The notes below the pieces were generated by a model. That model had not been told where the DNA came from. It searched no databases and was given only the letters and a program-made list of their open reading frames with translations. From Deinococcus arboris (GTDB lineage Bacteria > Deinococcota > Deinococci > Deinococcales > Deinococcaceae): a DNA stretch of 64,000 bases. Numbering within the stretch: the first letter of the stretch is position 1; every line of letters begins with the position of its first letter. Positions 40,345-52,374 of the stretch are shown piece after piece. The position numbers and the translations under genes are program-made. The DNA is taken from positions 248,001-312,000 of the forward strand of contig NZ_WQLB01000001.1 in the NCBI RefSeq assembly GCF_009755355.1, in the 5' to 3' direction.

Positions 40345-40390
40345 CCCCAGAGAGCCGCGCGGGGCGCTCTGGTCAGGCCGGGCGCCCCGC
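40329..40390 (+). promoter_or_regulatory. Mutually exclusive hairpins in the metG leader
   Basis: Hairpin 1 (40329-40365) has an 8-bp core GCGGCTCT/AGAGCCGC extended by GCCCC/GGGGC. Hairpin 2 (40359-40390) pairs GCGGGGCG with CGCCCCGC and is followed by TTCCTGTT. They share bases 40359-40365 and cannot form together. The loop of hairpin 1 can also pair with CTCTGGTCAG inside hairpin 2. This resembles an attenuator. Confidence 0.45.
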
Positions 40391-40473
40391 TTCCTGTTGC
40401 CGCTTATTCTGAAAGCCGTTTGCCTGCCCAGGCCGCTCCCGTTTGGGTCAGGGCCGGACAGAAAGGAATCCCC

Positions 40474-42480
40474 ATGAGCCAAGCCGACCCCTTTTACATC
40501 ACGACCGCCATTGACTACGCCAACGGCGCCCCGCACATCGGCCACGTCTACGAGAAAATTCTGGCCGACGCCATCGCCCGCTACCAGCGCCTTGCCGGGC
40601 GCGAGGTCTTTTTCCTGACCGGCACCGACGAACACGGCGAGAAGATTGCCAAGGCCGCCGCCAAGGCCGGCCAGACGCCGCAGGTCTTTGTGGATGACCT
40701 GAGCCTGCGCGCCTTCAAAGGCCTGTGGGACCGCCTGGACATTGGCTACGACGACTTTGTCCGCACCACTGAGGGCCGTCACAAACGCTTTGTGCAGGAC
40801 ATCTTGCAGCGGGTGTACGACGCCGGCGACATTTACTTTGACGAGTACGAGGGCCTGTATTCGGTGGGCGCCGAGCGGTACGTCACCGAGAAGGAACTGG
40901 TTGAGGGCAGTGACGGCGTGCGCCGCTACCCCGGCGACAAGGACCCACCCGAACTGCGCCGCGAGGCCAACTACTTCTTCCGCATGGAGAAGTACCAGGC
41001 GTGGCTGCTGGAGCACATCAGGCAGAACCCCGACTTTATTCAGCCAGCCGGCTACCGCAACGAGGTGCTGGAAATGCTGAAAGAGCCGATTGGGCCCCTC
41101 AGCATCAGCCGGCCCAAGAGCCGCGTGCCCTGGGGCATCGAATTGCCCTGGGACGCCGACCACGTGACCTACGTGTGGTTTGACGCACTCCTGAATTACG
41201 TCTCGGCGCCGGTCAGCAAAGGTGAGCGCCCAGACGTGATTGGCACCGCCTGGCACGTCATCGGCAAGGACATCCTCAAGCCGCACGCGGTGTTCTGGCC
41301 CACCATGCTCAAGGCCGCTGGCCTGCCGGCCTACCGCCGCCTGGTGGTTCACAGCCACATCCTGGCTGAGGACGGCCGCAAGATGGGCAAGTCTCTGGGC
41401 AACGCCATTGACCCCGAGGCCCTGGTGGATCAGTACCCCACCGACGCCATCCGCTACACCCTGCTGCGCGAGGCGACCCTGAGCGCCGACAGCCCCTACG
41501 GCGAGGGCATTCTGGTCTCACGCCTGAACAGCGACCTGGCCAACGACCTGGGCAACCTGCTGTCGCGCACGATTTCCATGATTCAGAAATACCGGGGCGG
41601 CGCCATTCCGGCCGCGCAGGAGCTGACCGACCGCGAGCGCGAGATTGAGGCGGCGGCGCTGGCCCTGCCCGGTCAGATTCTGACCCTGGTGGACGAACTG
41701 AAAATCAATATGGCCATCGAAGCGGCCATGAACTTCGTGCGCGACCTCAACCGCTACATCGCCGAGAGCGCGCCCTGGAACCTGGCCAAGAGTGAGGACA
41801 CCGCCCGGCGCCTCGACACGGTGCTGTATACCGCTGCCGAGGGCCTGCGCGTGGCCAGCGTGGCCCTGGAAGCCGTGATTCCGGCCAAGGCCCGCGACCT
41901 GCGCGCGCAGCTGGGCCTGGGCGGCCAGTCGTACACCCTGGCCGCCGCCTGGGGCCTGACCCCCGCCGGCACCCGCGTGCAGGGCGGCGCGATTCTGTTT
42001 CCCAAGCCCGAGCCCAAAGCACAAGAACCCACAGCTGCGACCGAGGCACCTGCCCCGGCCCCCAAAGCCACCAAGCCCCCGAAAGAGACCCCCATGACCC
42101 AGACTGAACCTGCCCCCGCTGCCCCTGCCGCCACCCCCACCGTCCCGGAACAGCCCCTGATTTCCATTGACGACTTTGCCCGCATTGACCTGCGCGTGGC
42201 CGAGGTGCTGGCCGCCGAGGCGGTGCCCAAGGCGGACAAGCTCCTGAAACTGACGGTGCGCCTGGGCGAGGAAGAGCGTACGGTGGTCAGCGGCATCCGC
42301 ACCTGGTTTGAACCCGAAAGCCTGGTGGGCCGCAAGGTGATTCTGGTGGCCAACCTGAAACCCGCCAAGCTGCGCGGCATCGAGTCTCAGGGCATGATTC
42401 TGGCCGCCGAGGATGACCAGGGGAACCTGGACCTCGTGGGCCTGCGCCTGGACCTCCCCAGCGGAACCAAGGTGCGCTGA
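40474..42480 (+). CDS. metG: Methionine--tRNA ligase
   Basis: The 668-residue class I synthetase charges tRNA-Met. The HIGH motif is PHIGHVYEK near residue 19, the KMSKS loop is RKMGKSLGN near 300, and the anticodon-binding domain follows. From about 560 a C-terminal tRNA-binding (Trbp111-like) domain starts [15 protein letters not shown] and is joined by a Pro/Ala-rich linker. The zinc-knuckle cysteines are absent ([15 protein letters not shown]), as in the zinc-free subgroup. The ATG at 40474 has AAAGGA 7 bases upstream. The leader holds a possible attenuator. Confidence 0.95.
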   Translation: MSQADPFYITTAIDYANGAPHIGHVYEKILADAIARYQRLAGREVFFLTGTDEHGEKIAKAAAKAGQTPQVFVDDLSLRAFKGLWDRLDIGYDDFVRTTEGRHKRFVQDILQRVYDAGDIYFDEYEGLYSVGAERYVTEKELVEGSDGVRRYPGDKDPPELRREANYFFRMEKYQAWLLEHIRQNPDFIQPAGYRNEVLEMLKEPIGPLSISRPKSRVPWGIELPWDADHVTYVWFDALLNYVSAPVSKGERPDVIGTAWHVIGKDILKPHAVFWPTMLKAAGLPAYRRLVVHSHILAEDGRKMGKSLGNAIDPEALVDQYPTDAIRYTLLREATLSADSPYGEGILVSRLNSDLANDLGNLLSRTISMIQKYRGGAIPAAQELTDREREIEAAALALPGQILTLVDELKINMAIEAAMNFVRDLNRYIAESAPWNLAKSEDTARRLDTVLYTAAEGLRVASVALEAVIPAKARDLRAQLGLGGQSYTLAAAWGLTPAGTRVQGGAILFPKPEPKAQEPTAATEAPAPAPKATKPPKETPMTQTEPAPAAPAATPTVPEQPLISIDDFARIDLRVAEVLAAEAVPKADKLLKLTVRLGEEERTVVSGIRTWFEPESLVGRKVILVANLKPAKLRGIESQGMILAAEDDQGNLDLVGLRLDLPSGTKVR

Positions 42481-42513
42481 CCTTGCTGCTGGCCGTCATG
42501 CCAGAGACCAGCA

Positions 42514-42543
42514 AAGCCGGGAACACCAAGGTTCCCGGCTTTT
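42514..42543 (+). terminator. Terminator of metG
   Basis: AAGCCGGGAAC pairs perfectly with GTTCCCGGCTT (11 bp, 6-base loop) and is followed by TTCC. It lies 33 bases after the metG stop. Confidence 0.9.
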
Positions 42544-42563
42544 CCTATTGAGGGCCGACGCCG

Positions 42564-42932
42564 CTAATGCAGCATGGGCGCAGCGGCCGCGAACACGCCG
42601 TCCCGGCCCAGGCGGCGGGCGGCCCGGCCCGGCTCGAGTTCGACCAGCGGCGCGGCTTGCCACACCAACGCCGCCAATTCGGCGCGCGCCTCGCCGCGCA
42701 GCACCAGGGCGCTGTCGCCGCACCACAGCAGGCTCTTGTCGCTGTACTCGTCCAGCACGAAGCAGGCGTCGGCACCCTCCGGCCGCCGGAGCAGGTCGGC
42801 CAGCGCAAAAAAGTCAGCGGGTTGCAGGTGCTAGGTGCAGTGGCCCCAGACCAGCGCCACGGTGGCGTGTTCGCACTGGGTAATCACCCGCAGGGCGTCC
42901 AGCTGCGCCAGTTGCACGGGAAAGCGGCACAT
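42564..42932 (-). pseudogene. Small conserved-looking gene interrupted by an in-frame TAG
   Basis: Read straight through one amber codon (42831-42833), this is a 122-residue protein: MCRFPVQLAQLDALRVITQ ... GHCT-stop-HLQPADFFALADLL ... FVLDEYSDKSLLWCGD ... PMLH. Both halves have consistent codon use in the same frame. The ATG (42930-42932) follows the stop of the ABC ATPase gene by a single base, so it belonged to that operon. Either a nonsense mutation, a sequencing error, or read-through. No family recognised. Confidence 0.6.
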
Positions 42933-42933
42933 C

Positions 42934-44636
<1,703 letters not shown>

Positions 44637-44725
44637 CGCAACGGGCTCCGGGAGAAAAGAAACAGGGTGGGCAAAAGAGGACAGGGCCGCCGCAGGCCGC
44701 CAGTCAGGCGTCAGACAGTTCCACA

Positions 44726-44763
44726 TATCCTGATTAATCCGACTTATTTAGTCAAGTTATACT
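44726..44763. promoter_or_regulatory. Divergent promoter region with inverted repeat
   Basis: An AT-rich patch between the ATPase and exporter genes. TATACT (44758-44763) is a plus-strand -10 with TTAATC 18 bases before it. TTGACT (minus strand, 44750-44755) is a -35 for the ATPase gene, though its -10 is weak (CAGGAT). GACT-TATTT-AGTC (44741-44753) is an inverted repeat between the two and could be an operator. Confidence 0.5.
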
Positions 44764-44873
44764 GCTCTGGTCCCGGTGTGGCGTGGCTGCCGCTGCGCCT
44801 CCTGGCCATTTCGCAGAGTGATTTTCGCCGGAAGTCGCCTAGAGTGGCTTGAACGCCCGGCGTCCCCTCCCTT

Positions 44874-46628
44874 ATGACATCTATCACCCCTGACCCTTCT
44901 GCCCCGCTGCTGCGCCGATTCCTGGGCTATTACCGCCCCTACCGGCGCCTCTTTCTGCTGGATTTCTCCTGCGCTGTACTGTCCGGCATTCTGGAACTCG
45001 GCTTTCCCATCGCCGTTCAGCTGTTCATCGACCGGCTGCTGCCCGGCCAGAACTGGGGCGCTATCGTCTTCGCCTCGCTGGGCTTGGTGGGCCTGTATGT
45101 GCTGAATACGGGCCTGCTGTCGGTGGTGACCTACTGGGGCCACATGCTGGGCATCAACATCGAAACCGAGATGCGCCGCAAGGCCTTTGACCACCTGCAA
45201 AAGCTGTCACTGACCTTCTTCGACTCGCAGAAGACTGGGCATCTGGTCGCCCGGCTGACCAAAGACCTCGAAGAGATTGGCGAGGTGGCCCACCACGGCC
45301 CGGAAGACCTGTTCATCGCCGTGATGACGCTGCTGGGCGCTTTTTTCCTGATGTTTCAGGTGAATGCCAACCTGGCCCTGGTGGCCCTGGTGGTGGTGCC
45401 GCTGACCACCTGCCTGACCAGTTTTTACGGTGGCCGCCTGACCCGCAACTGGCAGGAACTGTACAGCCGGGTGGGCGGGTTTAACGCCCGCATTGAGGAA
45501 AATGTGGGCGGCATCCGCGTGGTGCAGGCCTTTGCCAACGAGGCCCACGAGCGCCAGCTGTTCGCGCAGGACAACCGCCGCTACCGCCAGACCAAACTGG
45601 ACGCCTACCGGCTGATGGCCGCCAACCTCTCGCTCAGTTACCTGTCCATGCGCCTGACGCAGACAGTCGTGATGGTGGCGGGCAGTTACTTCGTGCTGCA
45701 GCGTCAGCTGACGCCCGGCGAGTTTGTGGGCTTCCTGCTGCTGGTGAACGTGTTCTTCCGCCCCATCGAGAAGATCAACGCGGTGCTGGAAACCTACCCC
45801 AAGGGCATTGCCGGCTTTCGCCGCTACACCGAACTGCTCGACATTGTCCCGGACATTGCAGACCGGCCTGGGGCGCAGGCGGCGCCGGCCCTGCGCGGCG
45901 CGGTGCGGTATGACCAGGTGGAGTTCACTTACACGGGGTCCCAGCCGGTGCTGCGCAGCGTGACGCTGGACATTCCCGCCGGCGAGACCGTGGCCTTTGT
46001 CGGCCCGTCGGGCGCAGGCAAGACCACGCTCTGTTCCCTGCTGCCCCGTTTTTACGAGGTCGGGGCAGGCGCCGTGACGATTGACGGCACCGATGTCCGG
46101 GACTTCACGCTGGCCTCGCTGCGGTCCCAGATTGGCATCGTGCAGCAGGACGTCTTTCTGTTCGCCGGCACCCTGCGCGAGAACATCGCCTACGGGCGGC
46201 TGGAGGCCCCCGAGACCGAGCTCTGGGCCGCTGCCCGCCGCGCGCGCCTGGACGACTGGATCGCCACGCTGCCTGACGGCCTGGACACCGTGATTGGCGA
46301 GCGGGGCGTCAAGCTCTCGGGCGGACAGAAGCAGCGCCTGGCCATTGCCCGCATCTTTCTGAAAAACCCGCCCATCCTGATTCTGGACGAGGCCACCTCG
46401 GCCCTGGACACCGAAACCGAGCGGGCTATTCAGGCCGCCCTGACCGAACTGGCGCGCGGGCGCACCACGCTGATTATCGCCCACCGCCTGGCGACCATTC
46501 AGGGCGCCGACCGCATCGTGGTCGTGGAAAACGGCCAAGTGACCGAGCAGGGGCAGCACGACATCCTGCTGGCCAGGGGTGGCCGCTACGCCCAGCTGCA
46601 CGCCGCACAGCGGCTGGACGTCGCGTAA
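44874..46628 (+). CDS. ABC exporter, fused permease and ATPase
   Basis: The 584-residue half-transporter would work as a homodimer. Six membrane helices occupy about residues 20-320 (first [21 protein letters not shown]). The nucleotide-binding domain has Walker [12 protein letters not shown] near 383, Q-loop [11 protein letters not shown], signature [15 protein letters not shown], Walker [13 protein letters not shown] and switch IIAHRL. MsbA/LmrA-like lipid or drug export is the usual role; the substrate is unknown. No SD is obvious before the ATG at 44874. Confidence 0.88.
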   Translation: MTSITPDPSAPLLRRFLGYYRPYRRLFLLDFSCAVLSGILELGFPIAVQLFIDRLLPGQNWGAIVFASLGLVGLYVLNTGLLSVVTYWGHMLGINIETEMRRKAFDHLQKLSLTFFDSQKTGHLVARLTKDLEEIGEVAHHGPEDLFIAVMTLLGAFFLMFQVNANLALVALVVVPLTTCLTSFYGGRLTRNWQELYSRVGGFNARIEENVGGIRVVQAFANEAHERQLFAQDNRRYRQTKLDAYRLMAANLSLSYLSMRLTQTVVMVAGSYFVLQRQLTPGEFVGFLLLVNVFFRPIEKINAVLETYPKGIAGFRRYTELLDIVPDIADRPGAQAAPALRGAVRYDQVEFTYTGSQPVLRSVTLDIPAGETVAFVGPSGAGKTTLCSLLPRFYEVGAGAVTIDGTDVRDFTLASLRSQIGIVQQDVFLFAGTLRENIAYGRLEAPETELWAAARRARLDDWIATLPDGLDTVIGERGVKLSGGQKQRLAIARIFLKNPPILILDEATSALDTETERAIQAALTELARGRTTLIIAHRLATIQGADRIVVVENGQVTEQGQHDILLARGGRYAQLHAAQRLDVA

Positions 46629-46687
46629 GGCGGGGCGTCCAGGAGCGGGGTCGCCCTGGGCTCATCCCCCCGCGCTACACTGCCCCC

Positions 46688-47523
46688 ATGCCCTTTGTGG
46701 TCGTGTCTGGCCTGTCCGGCAGTGGAAAAAGCACCGCGCTGCGTACCCTGGAGGACGCCGGCTTCTTTATCACGGACAATCTGCCCCCGGAACTCTGGGG
46801 GGCCATGCATGACCTGGTGACGGCCCGGAGCCTCAAGTGCGTGGCCATCAGCACCGACGCGCGCACCCGCGACTTTCTGGGGGCGCTGGAAACCAGTTAC
46901 ACCCGCCTGTCGCGCCGCCGCGAGGACCTGCGGGTGCTGTTTTTGGAAGCCCATTCCGACGTGCTGCTCAAGCGCTACAACTTCACGCGGCGCGAACACC
47001 CGCTGGGCGAGAACCTGATGGTGGATTTTGCCCGTGAGCGTGACCTGCTGGCGCCCCTGCGCGCCATTGCCGATACCGTGATTGACACCACTGACCTGAG
47101 TGCCAAGGAACTGGCCGAGCGGGTGAGGGGTCTGTTCCGGCTGGAAAACAGCTTTACCCTGCGCCTGATGTCGTTTGGCTTCAAGCACGCACCCCCGCGT
47201 GACGCGGACATGGTGCTGGACGTGCGCTCTTTGCCCAACCCCTATTACGACCCCGCCCTGCGCCCCAAAACGGGGCTGGACGCTGGGGTGGCGCGCTACG
47301 CCTTTGGCGACGAGGCCGCCGAGCAGTTTTACACCGAGCTGCGCGACTTCGTGCGGGTGGCCGCCGAGCGGGCGCGGGCGGCGGGCCGGCACGGCTACAC
47401 AGTGGCGGTGGGCTGCACGGGCGGCCAGCACCGCAGCGTAGCGGTGGCCGCCCGCCTGGCGCAGGACCTTGAGGACCTGAACGTCAACGTGATGGACCAC
47501 CGCGACATGAAAGTGGACGGAGA

Positions 47524-47527
<4 letters not shown>
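46688..47527 (+). CDS. rapZ: RapZ/YvcJ family nucleotide-binding protein
   Basis: The 279-residue protein has Walker [20 protein letters not shown] near residue 7, DNLPPELW, the GTPase-like DARTRDFLG and the C-terminal conserved [16 protein letters not shown]. In Enterobacteria RapZ guides small-RNA decay by RNase E; in Bacillus YvcJ affects competence and sits next to yvcK, as here. The ATG has TACACT 6 bases upstream (leaderless). It overlaps yvcK by 4 bases. Confidence 0.91.
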
Positions 47528-48939
<1,412 letters not shown>

Positions 48940-49306
48940 AAGACAGTGGGAAGCGGGAGCACTTATCCGGCAGCTGGCCTGAGGGTGAGCATCGGACCAT
49001 TGTGTCGGCACTTGACCCTATACCTCTTTGGGAGGTGCATGCGGAGTAATCGGCGTGAGAAGACCGGCTGGCGCTCTCCCTGACGCCAGGCAGCCTCCAA
49101 ACTCTCCGAGTCCATTTGAGCGAAACCAGAAGGAACCTAAGCGGGCTGACGGGGCTAACGTGGGCCAACCAATGCTGTTCGGACATGGGCACGCTCCAGC
49201 CAAAGGCCAAGGAGCCAGGCAGAAGCCCAGAAGTGGCCGGCCGGCTTTGCAGCACCCTAGTCCAGCCCTAAAACCCCCAAACTGGCAAAACCCCAAAACC
49301 TCAGCT
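48940..49306. other. Intergenic region between convergent genes
   Basis: 367 bases without a supported gene. CTGGCG-CTCTCCCTGA-CGCCAG forms a hairpin near 49069-49090. The part from about 49080 is purine- and A-rich on the plus strand. No T-run terminator is seen for either neighbour. Confidence 0.4.
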
Positions 49307-50269
49307 TTAGCGCAGGGCGTCGCGCGCAGAGGTGAGCCAGCCCATCACACCCGGCAGGGTGGCCAGGGCCGCCAGCACCCCGAACAGCACGACCGCCACC
49401 AGCGAGGCGCTGAGCCACGGCCCCGGCGCGCTGCGTTCCTGAGGGTCTGGTTTGGGGGTCAGCCACAGGTGCAGGACCACCAAGACCACCGTGCCAAACA
49501 GGGCAGCGCCAATCGAAAGGGGCACCGCCAGCGCCGGATTTTTCAGCAGCTCGGTGGCCTGCTCCTGATTGGCGGGCAGGCGCCCCGCCAGCAGGCTGCC
49601 CAGCCCCACCGCCAGCGTGTTGTTCAGGGCGTGGACAATCACGCTGTTCCAGAGGCTGCCGGTGTGCTGCACCAGGCGGGCCAGCACATAGGCCAGCGGC
49701 AGAATACCCACCACGCTGGCCGGCACGCCGTGGGCCAGCGAAAACACCAAAGTGCTGGTCAGGGCCGCCACCCCGAAGCCAGCGGCGCGCTCGTGACCCC
49801 GCATCAGCAGACCGCGGAAGGCCACCTCCTCGGCAAAGGGCACCAGCAGGCCCGCCGCCAGCAGCAGCACCCACAGGTCAGCCCCACGGCTCAGGAACTG
49901 CGGAACACTGTCGGCCGATTGGGGAAACAGGGTGACAAAAGCCAGCACGAACGCCCGTGACGCCAGAAAAGCCAGCACGAACGCGGCCAGGGCAATTCCC
50001 CAGGCCGGCGGCGTGCGCCAGCGCGTGTCCTGGGTCAGCGCCCGCAGCGCTGGGCGAAACAGCAGCACGCCAGTCAGCACCACCACGCAGAACGCCAGCA
50101 GCAGCGAGGTGCCCAGCGGCACCCCCAGGGCCAGCAGCGCCGCCGAGGCCACGTTCTGCACCGCCAGCAGCGCCAGCGCCGCGCGGTTGCCATCCACGGC
50201 TCGGATGGGGCGGGACCCCGGCGAAGTGGCTGGGGCAGTCAGGTCAGGCTGAGCAGGCGGCACCGTCAT
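49307..50269 (-). CDS. CPBP family intramembrane glutamic endopeptidase
   Basis: The 320-residue protein has about eight membrane helices. The CPBP (Abi/Rce1-like) active-site motifs are present: [11 protein letters not shown] with the paired Glu at 147-148, FSLAHG, and HALNN (HxxxN). Such enzymes cleave within the membrane; bacterial members act in bacteriocin self-protection or protein maturation. TAGGCT is 6 bases before the ATG at 50267-50269 (leaderless). No bacteriocin gene is seen nearby. Confidence 0.87.
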   Translation of the reverse strand: MTVPPAQPDLTAPATSPGSRPIRAVDGNRAALALLAVQNVASAALLALGVPLGTSLLLAFCVVVLTGVLLFRPALRALTQDTRWRTPPAWGIALAAFVLAFLASRAFVLAFVTLFPQSADSVPQFLSRGADLWVLLLAAGLLVPFAEEVAFRGLLMRGHERAAGFGVAALTSTLVFSLAHGVPASVVGILPLAYVLARLVQHTGSLWNSVIVHALNNTLAVGLGSLLAGRLPANQEQATELLKNPALAVPLSIGAALFGTVVLVVLHLWLTPKPDPQERSAPGPWLSASLVAVVLFGVLAALATLPGVMGWLTSARDALR

Positions 50270-50692
50270 GCCGCGAGCCTACCGCGCCTGGGCAGACCTG
50301 CGCCTGTGGGGTCGCTTGAAGAGGCAGGAGAGGTGCCCCTCAGTGCAGCTCAGCAGGCCGCATTCCAGCGGTGACCCGCAACGCAAATGGGATGGTCCTA
50401 ATTCCAGGCCACCCTGGAAAGCCACAGCTCTCCTTCACTTCGCCGAGTTCACATCACGAGTTGCTTGCTCGGCTTCGCCGCTACGCAAGCCCACTCGGAA
50501 GCTGCAGTGGTCTGCCGCCGCCGCATCGCCTTTTCACATCCAACGCTCCATCCACCTTCACGAACAGCGGATTAAGCGGCACTGACGCCTCTGCCCAACC
50601 GGCCTACAGAGACCTCTGGAACGACTGCACCGCGCGGTATGACCGCTTGCCTCCCGCTTCGGTGACCCACTGGCTCCGGCGCGGCCCCGGCC
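50270..50692. other. Intergenic region between CPBP and sensor operon
   Basis: 423 bases, no gene supported. It contains the -10 of the CPBP gene near 50276-50281. The section 50430-50520 (TTGCTTGCTCGGCTTCG and CACTCGG) looks faintly like repeat family A-D but lacks the ends, so I do not count it as a copy. Confidence 0.35.
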
Positions 50693-51349
50693 TTACAGCT
50701 CTATCCCATCTAACTGGGCGACGCCGTGTTTCAGGGCGTACAGCGCCGCCTGGGTGCGGCTGTCCAGACCCAGTTTGCCCAGCAGGCGCGACACATGGGT
50801 CTTGACAGTGGCCTCGCTGACGCCCTGGTCAGCGGCAATGTCCTTGTTGCTGTAGCCGTGGGCCAACAGCTGCAACACAATCGTTTCTTTGGGCGTGAGG
50901 GTCTCGCGCATTTCGCCGCCCCGGAAGTCGCGCACCAGCCGCCGGGCCGCTTCGGGGTGCAGCCGCACCTCGCCGCGCGCCGCCGCGTGAATGGCGTCGG
51001 CCAGGGTGTCACTGGACGCGTCTTTCAGCATGTAGCTGATGGCCCCAGCCTCAATGGCGCCGTTAACCTTGTGCTCTTCCAGAGTGCTGGTCAGGGCAAT
51101 CACTTCGGTGTCGGGATGCTGCCGCTTAAGGCTGCGGGTGGCCGTGATGCCGTCCATGACCGGCATCATCAGGTCCATGATGACCACATCAGGGCGCAGC
51201 TCGGCGGCGGCCTGAAGGGCTTCTTCGCCGTTGGCGGCCTCGCCCACCACGTCAATCAGCGGGTCCAGGCCCAGAAAAAGGCGCAGGCCCTGGCGAACAA
51301 CGGCGTGGTCGTCAACCAACAGCACACGGACGGGGGCAGGGGTGGTCAT
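50693..51349 (-). CDS. NarL/LuxR-type response regulator
   Basis: The 218-residue protein has a receiver domain (VLLVDDHAVVRQG, phosphoacceptor Asp59 in VIMDLMMPVMDG, Thr87, Lys109) and a C-terminal LuxR helix-turn-helix (LTPKETIVLQLLAHGYSNKDIAADQGVSEATVKTHVSR). It is the last gene of an operon with the DUF4097 protein and the kinase, overlapping by 4 bases. The closest well-known arrangement is LiaR/VraR, which responds to cell-envelope stress. Confidence 0.93.
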   Translation of the reverse strand: MTTPAPVRVLLVDDHAVVRQGLRLFLGLDPLIDVVGEAANGEEALQAAAELRPDVVIMDLMMPVMDGITATRSLKRQHPDTEVIALTSTLEEHKVNGAIEAGAISYMLKDASSDTLADAIHAAARGEVRLHPEAARRLVRDFRGGEMRETLTPKETIVLQLLAHGYSNKDIAADQGVSEATVKTHVSRLLGKLGLDSRTQAALYALKHGVAQLDGIEL

Positions 51350-52374
51350 CGGGTTTCCTCCAGGGGGGTCAGAGTAATGTCGCCGCGCGGGGCGTCCACA
51401 AAGATGTCCAGGGCCGGGGTGGGGCTGACCGGGGCGCCGCGCGGCCAGTTCACGGTGTCGCGGTCGGCAAAGCGCACGCGGGTACGCAGCGTCTCAGGCA
51501 GCCGCAGCGTGACGCGCCCGCTCTGCGTGCGGATGTCCAGCGCGCCTCTGGTGCGGGGCGTGGCGCTGAGCACGATATCGCCGCTGCCAGTGGTCACCGA
51601 CGCCCGGCCTGAGACAGCTGGCAGGGTCATCCTCACCTGACCGCTCCCGCTGCCCACGCCCAGCGTCTGGGTCGTCAGGCTGCCTAAGTTCAGCACCTGG
51701 TCGCCGCTGGTGGTGTTAACCCGCAGAGCGTCCGGCGCGCTGCCGGCGGGGGCGGTCAGGGTCACGTCGCCGCTGCGCGTCACCACGCTGACCGGGCCTG
51801 CGGGGCGCCCTGGCAAGTCCAGATTGACCCGCCCGCTCTCGGTTCTCAGGTTCAGCGCCTGGACCCGCAGGGCGGCCAGTGCCAGAACCTGCTCACCGCT
51901 GGTGGTCACGCTGCTCAGCCTTAGCGGCAGCCCCCGCGCCAGCCCCAGGGTCAGGCGGTGCTGCACCGGTTCAGGGCCATTGACCACCACCACCTGAACA
52001 GGCACCGGACTGACAATCAGGGCCACCCGCGCGGTGATCGCGCGGCCCTGGCGGGAGACTTCCGCCTGCACGGGGTTGCGCGCGCGGTGATACACGTGCC
52101 CCTGCACCGCCTGGTCACTGCCTGCGGGCAGCGCAGACAGCTGCACGTTGACCCGGTCGCCGTTAAAACTCAGGGCGGCGCTGCTGGCCAGGTCCAGTGG
52201 CAGCGGCCCGTCCAGCGGCACCGACAGCGGCGTACTCTGCACGCTCATGCCGGGGGTCAGGCTACGCGGCGAGGCCTGCCAGAAAATCCCCAGGCCCCCG
52301 GCCACCAGCCCCAGGCCCAGCGCCATGCGCCCCAGCACCGGCAGCAGCGGCCGGGACGGCGGCAGCGTGGTCAC
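51346..52374 (-). CDS. Membrane-anchored DUF4097-like beta-helix protein (LiaF-like)
   Basis: The 342-residue protein has one N-terminal membrane helix (LGRMALGLGLVAGGLGIFW). The region after about residue 150 is built of repeated beta-strand units with T/S-SG-[ED]-V (for example VTTSGEQVLAL, VTRSGDVTLTA, VNTTSGDQVLNL and VTTGSGDIVLSA), the signature of DUF4097 putative adhesin domains. It sits between kinase and regulator with 4-base overlaps on both sides. That matches the regulatory LiaF position, so it may modulate the kinase. Confidence 0.78.
   Translation of the reverse strand: MTTLPPSRPLLPVLGRMALGLGLVAGGLGIFWQASPRSLTPGMSVQSTPLSVPLDGPLPLDLASSAALSFNGDRVNVQLSALPAGSDQAVQGHVYHRARNPVQAEVSRQGRAITARVALIVSPVPVQVVVVNGPEPVQHRLTLGLARGLPLRLSSVTTSGEQVLALAALRVQALNLRTESGRVNLDLPGRPAGPVSVVTRSGDVTLTAPAGSAPDALRVNTTSGDQVLNLGSLTTQTLGVGSGSGQVRMTLPAVSGRASVTTGSGDIVLSATPRTRGALDIRTQSGRVTLRLPETLRTRVRFADRDTVNWPRGAPVSPTPALDIFVDAPRGDITLTPLEETR

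Noticed and set aside
49028..49960. Long plus-strand ORF over the CPBP gene
   Set aside because: Shadow of a GC-rich membrane-protein gene; Gln/Arg/His-rich with no motif.
50430..50520. Possible fifth copy of the MITE-like repeat
   Set aside because: Only short, scattered similarity and no terminal GGATTCC/GGAGTCC ends.
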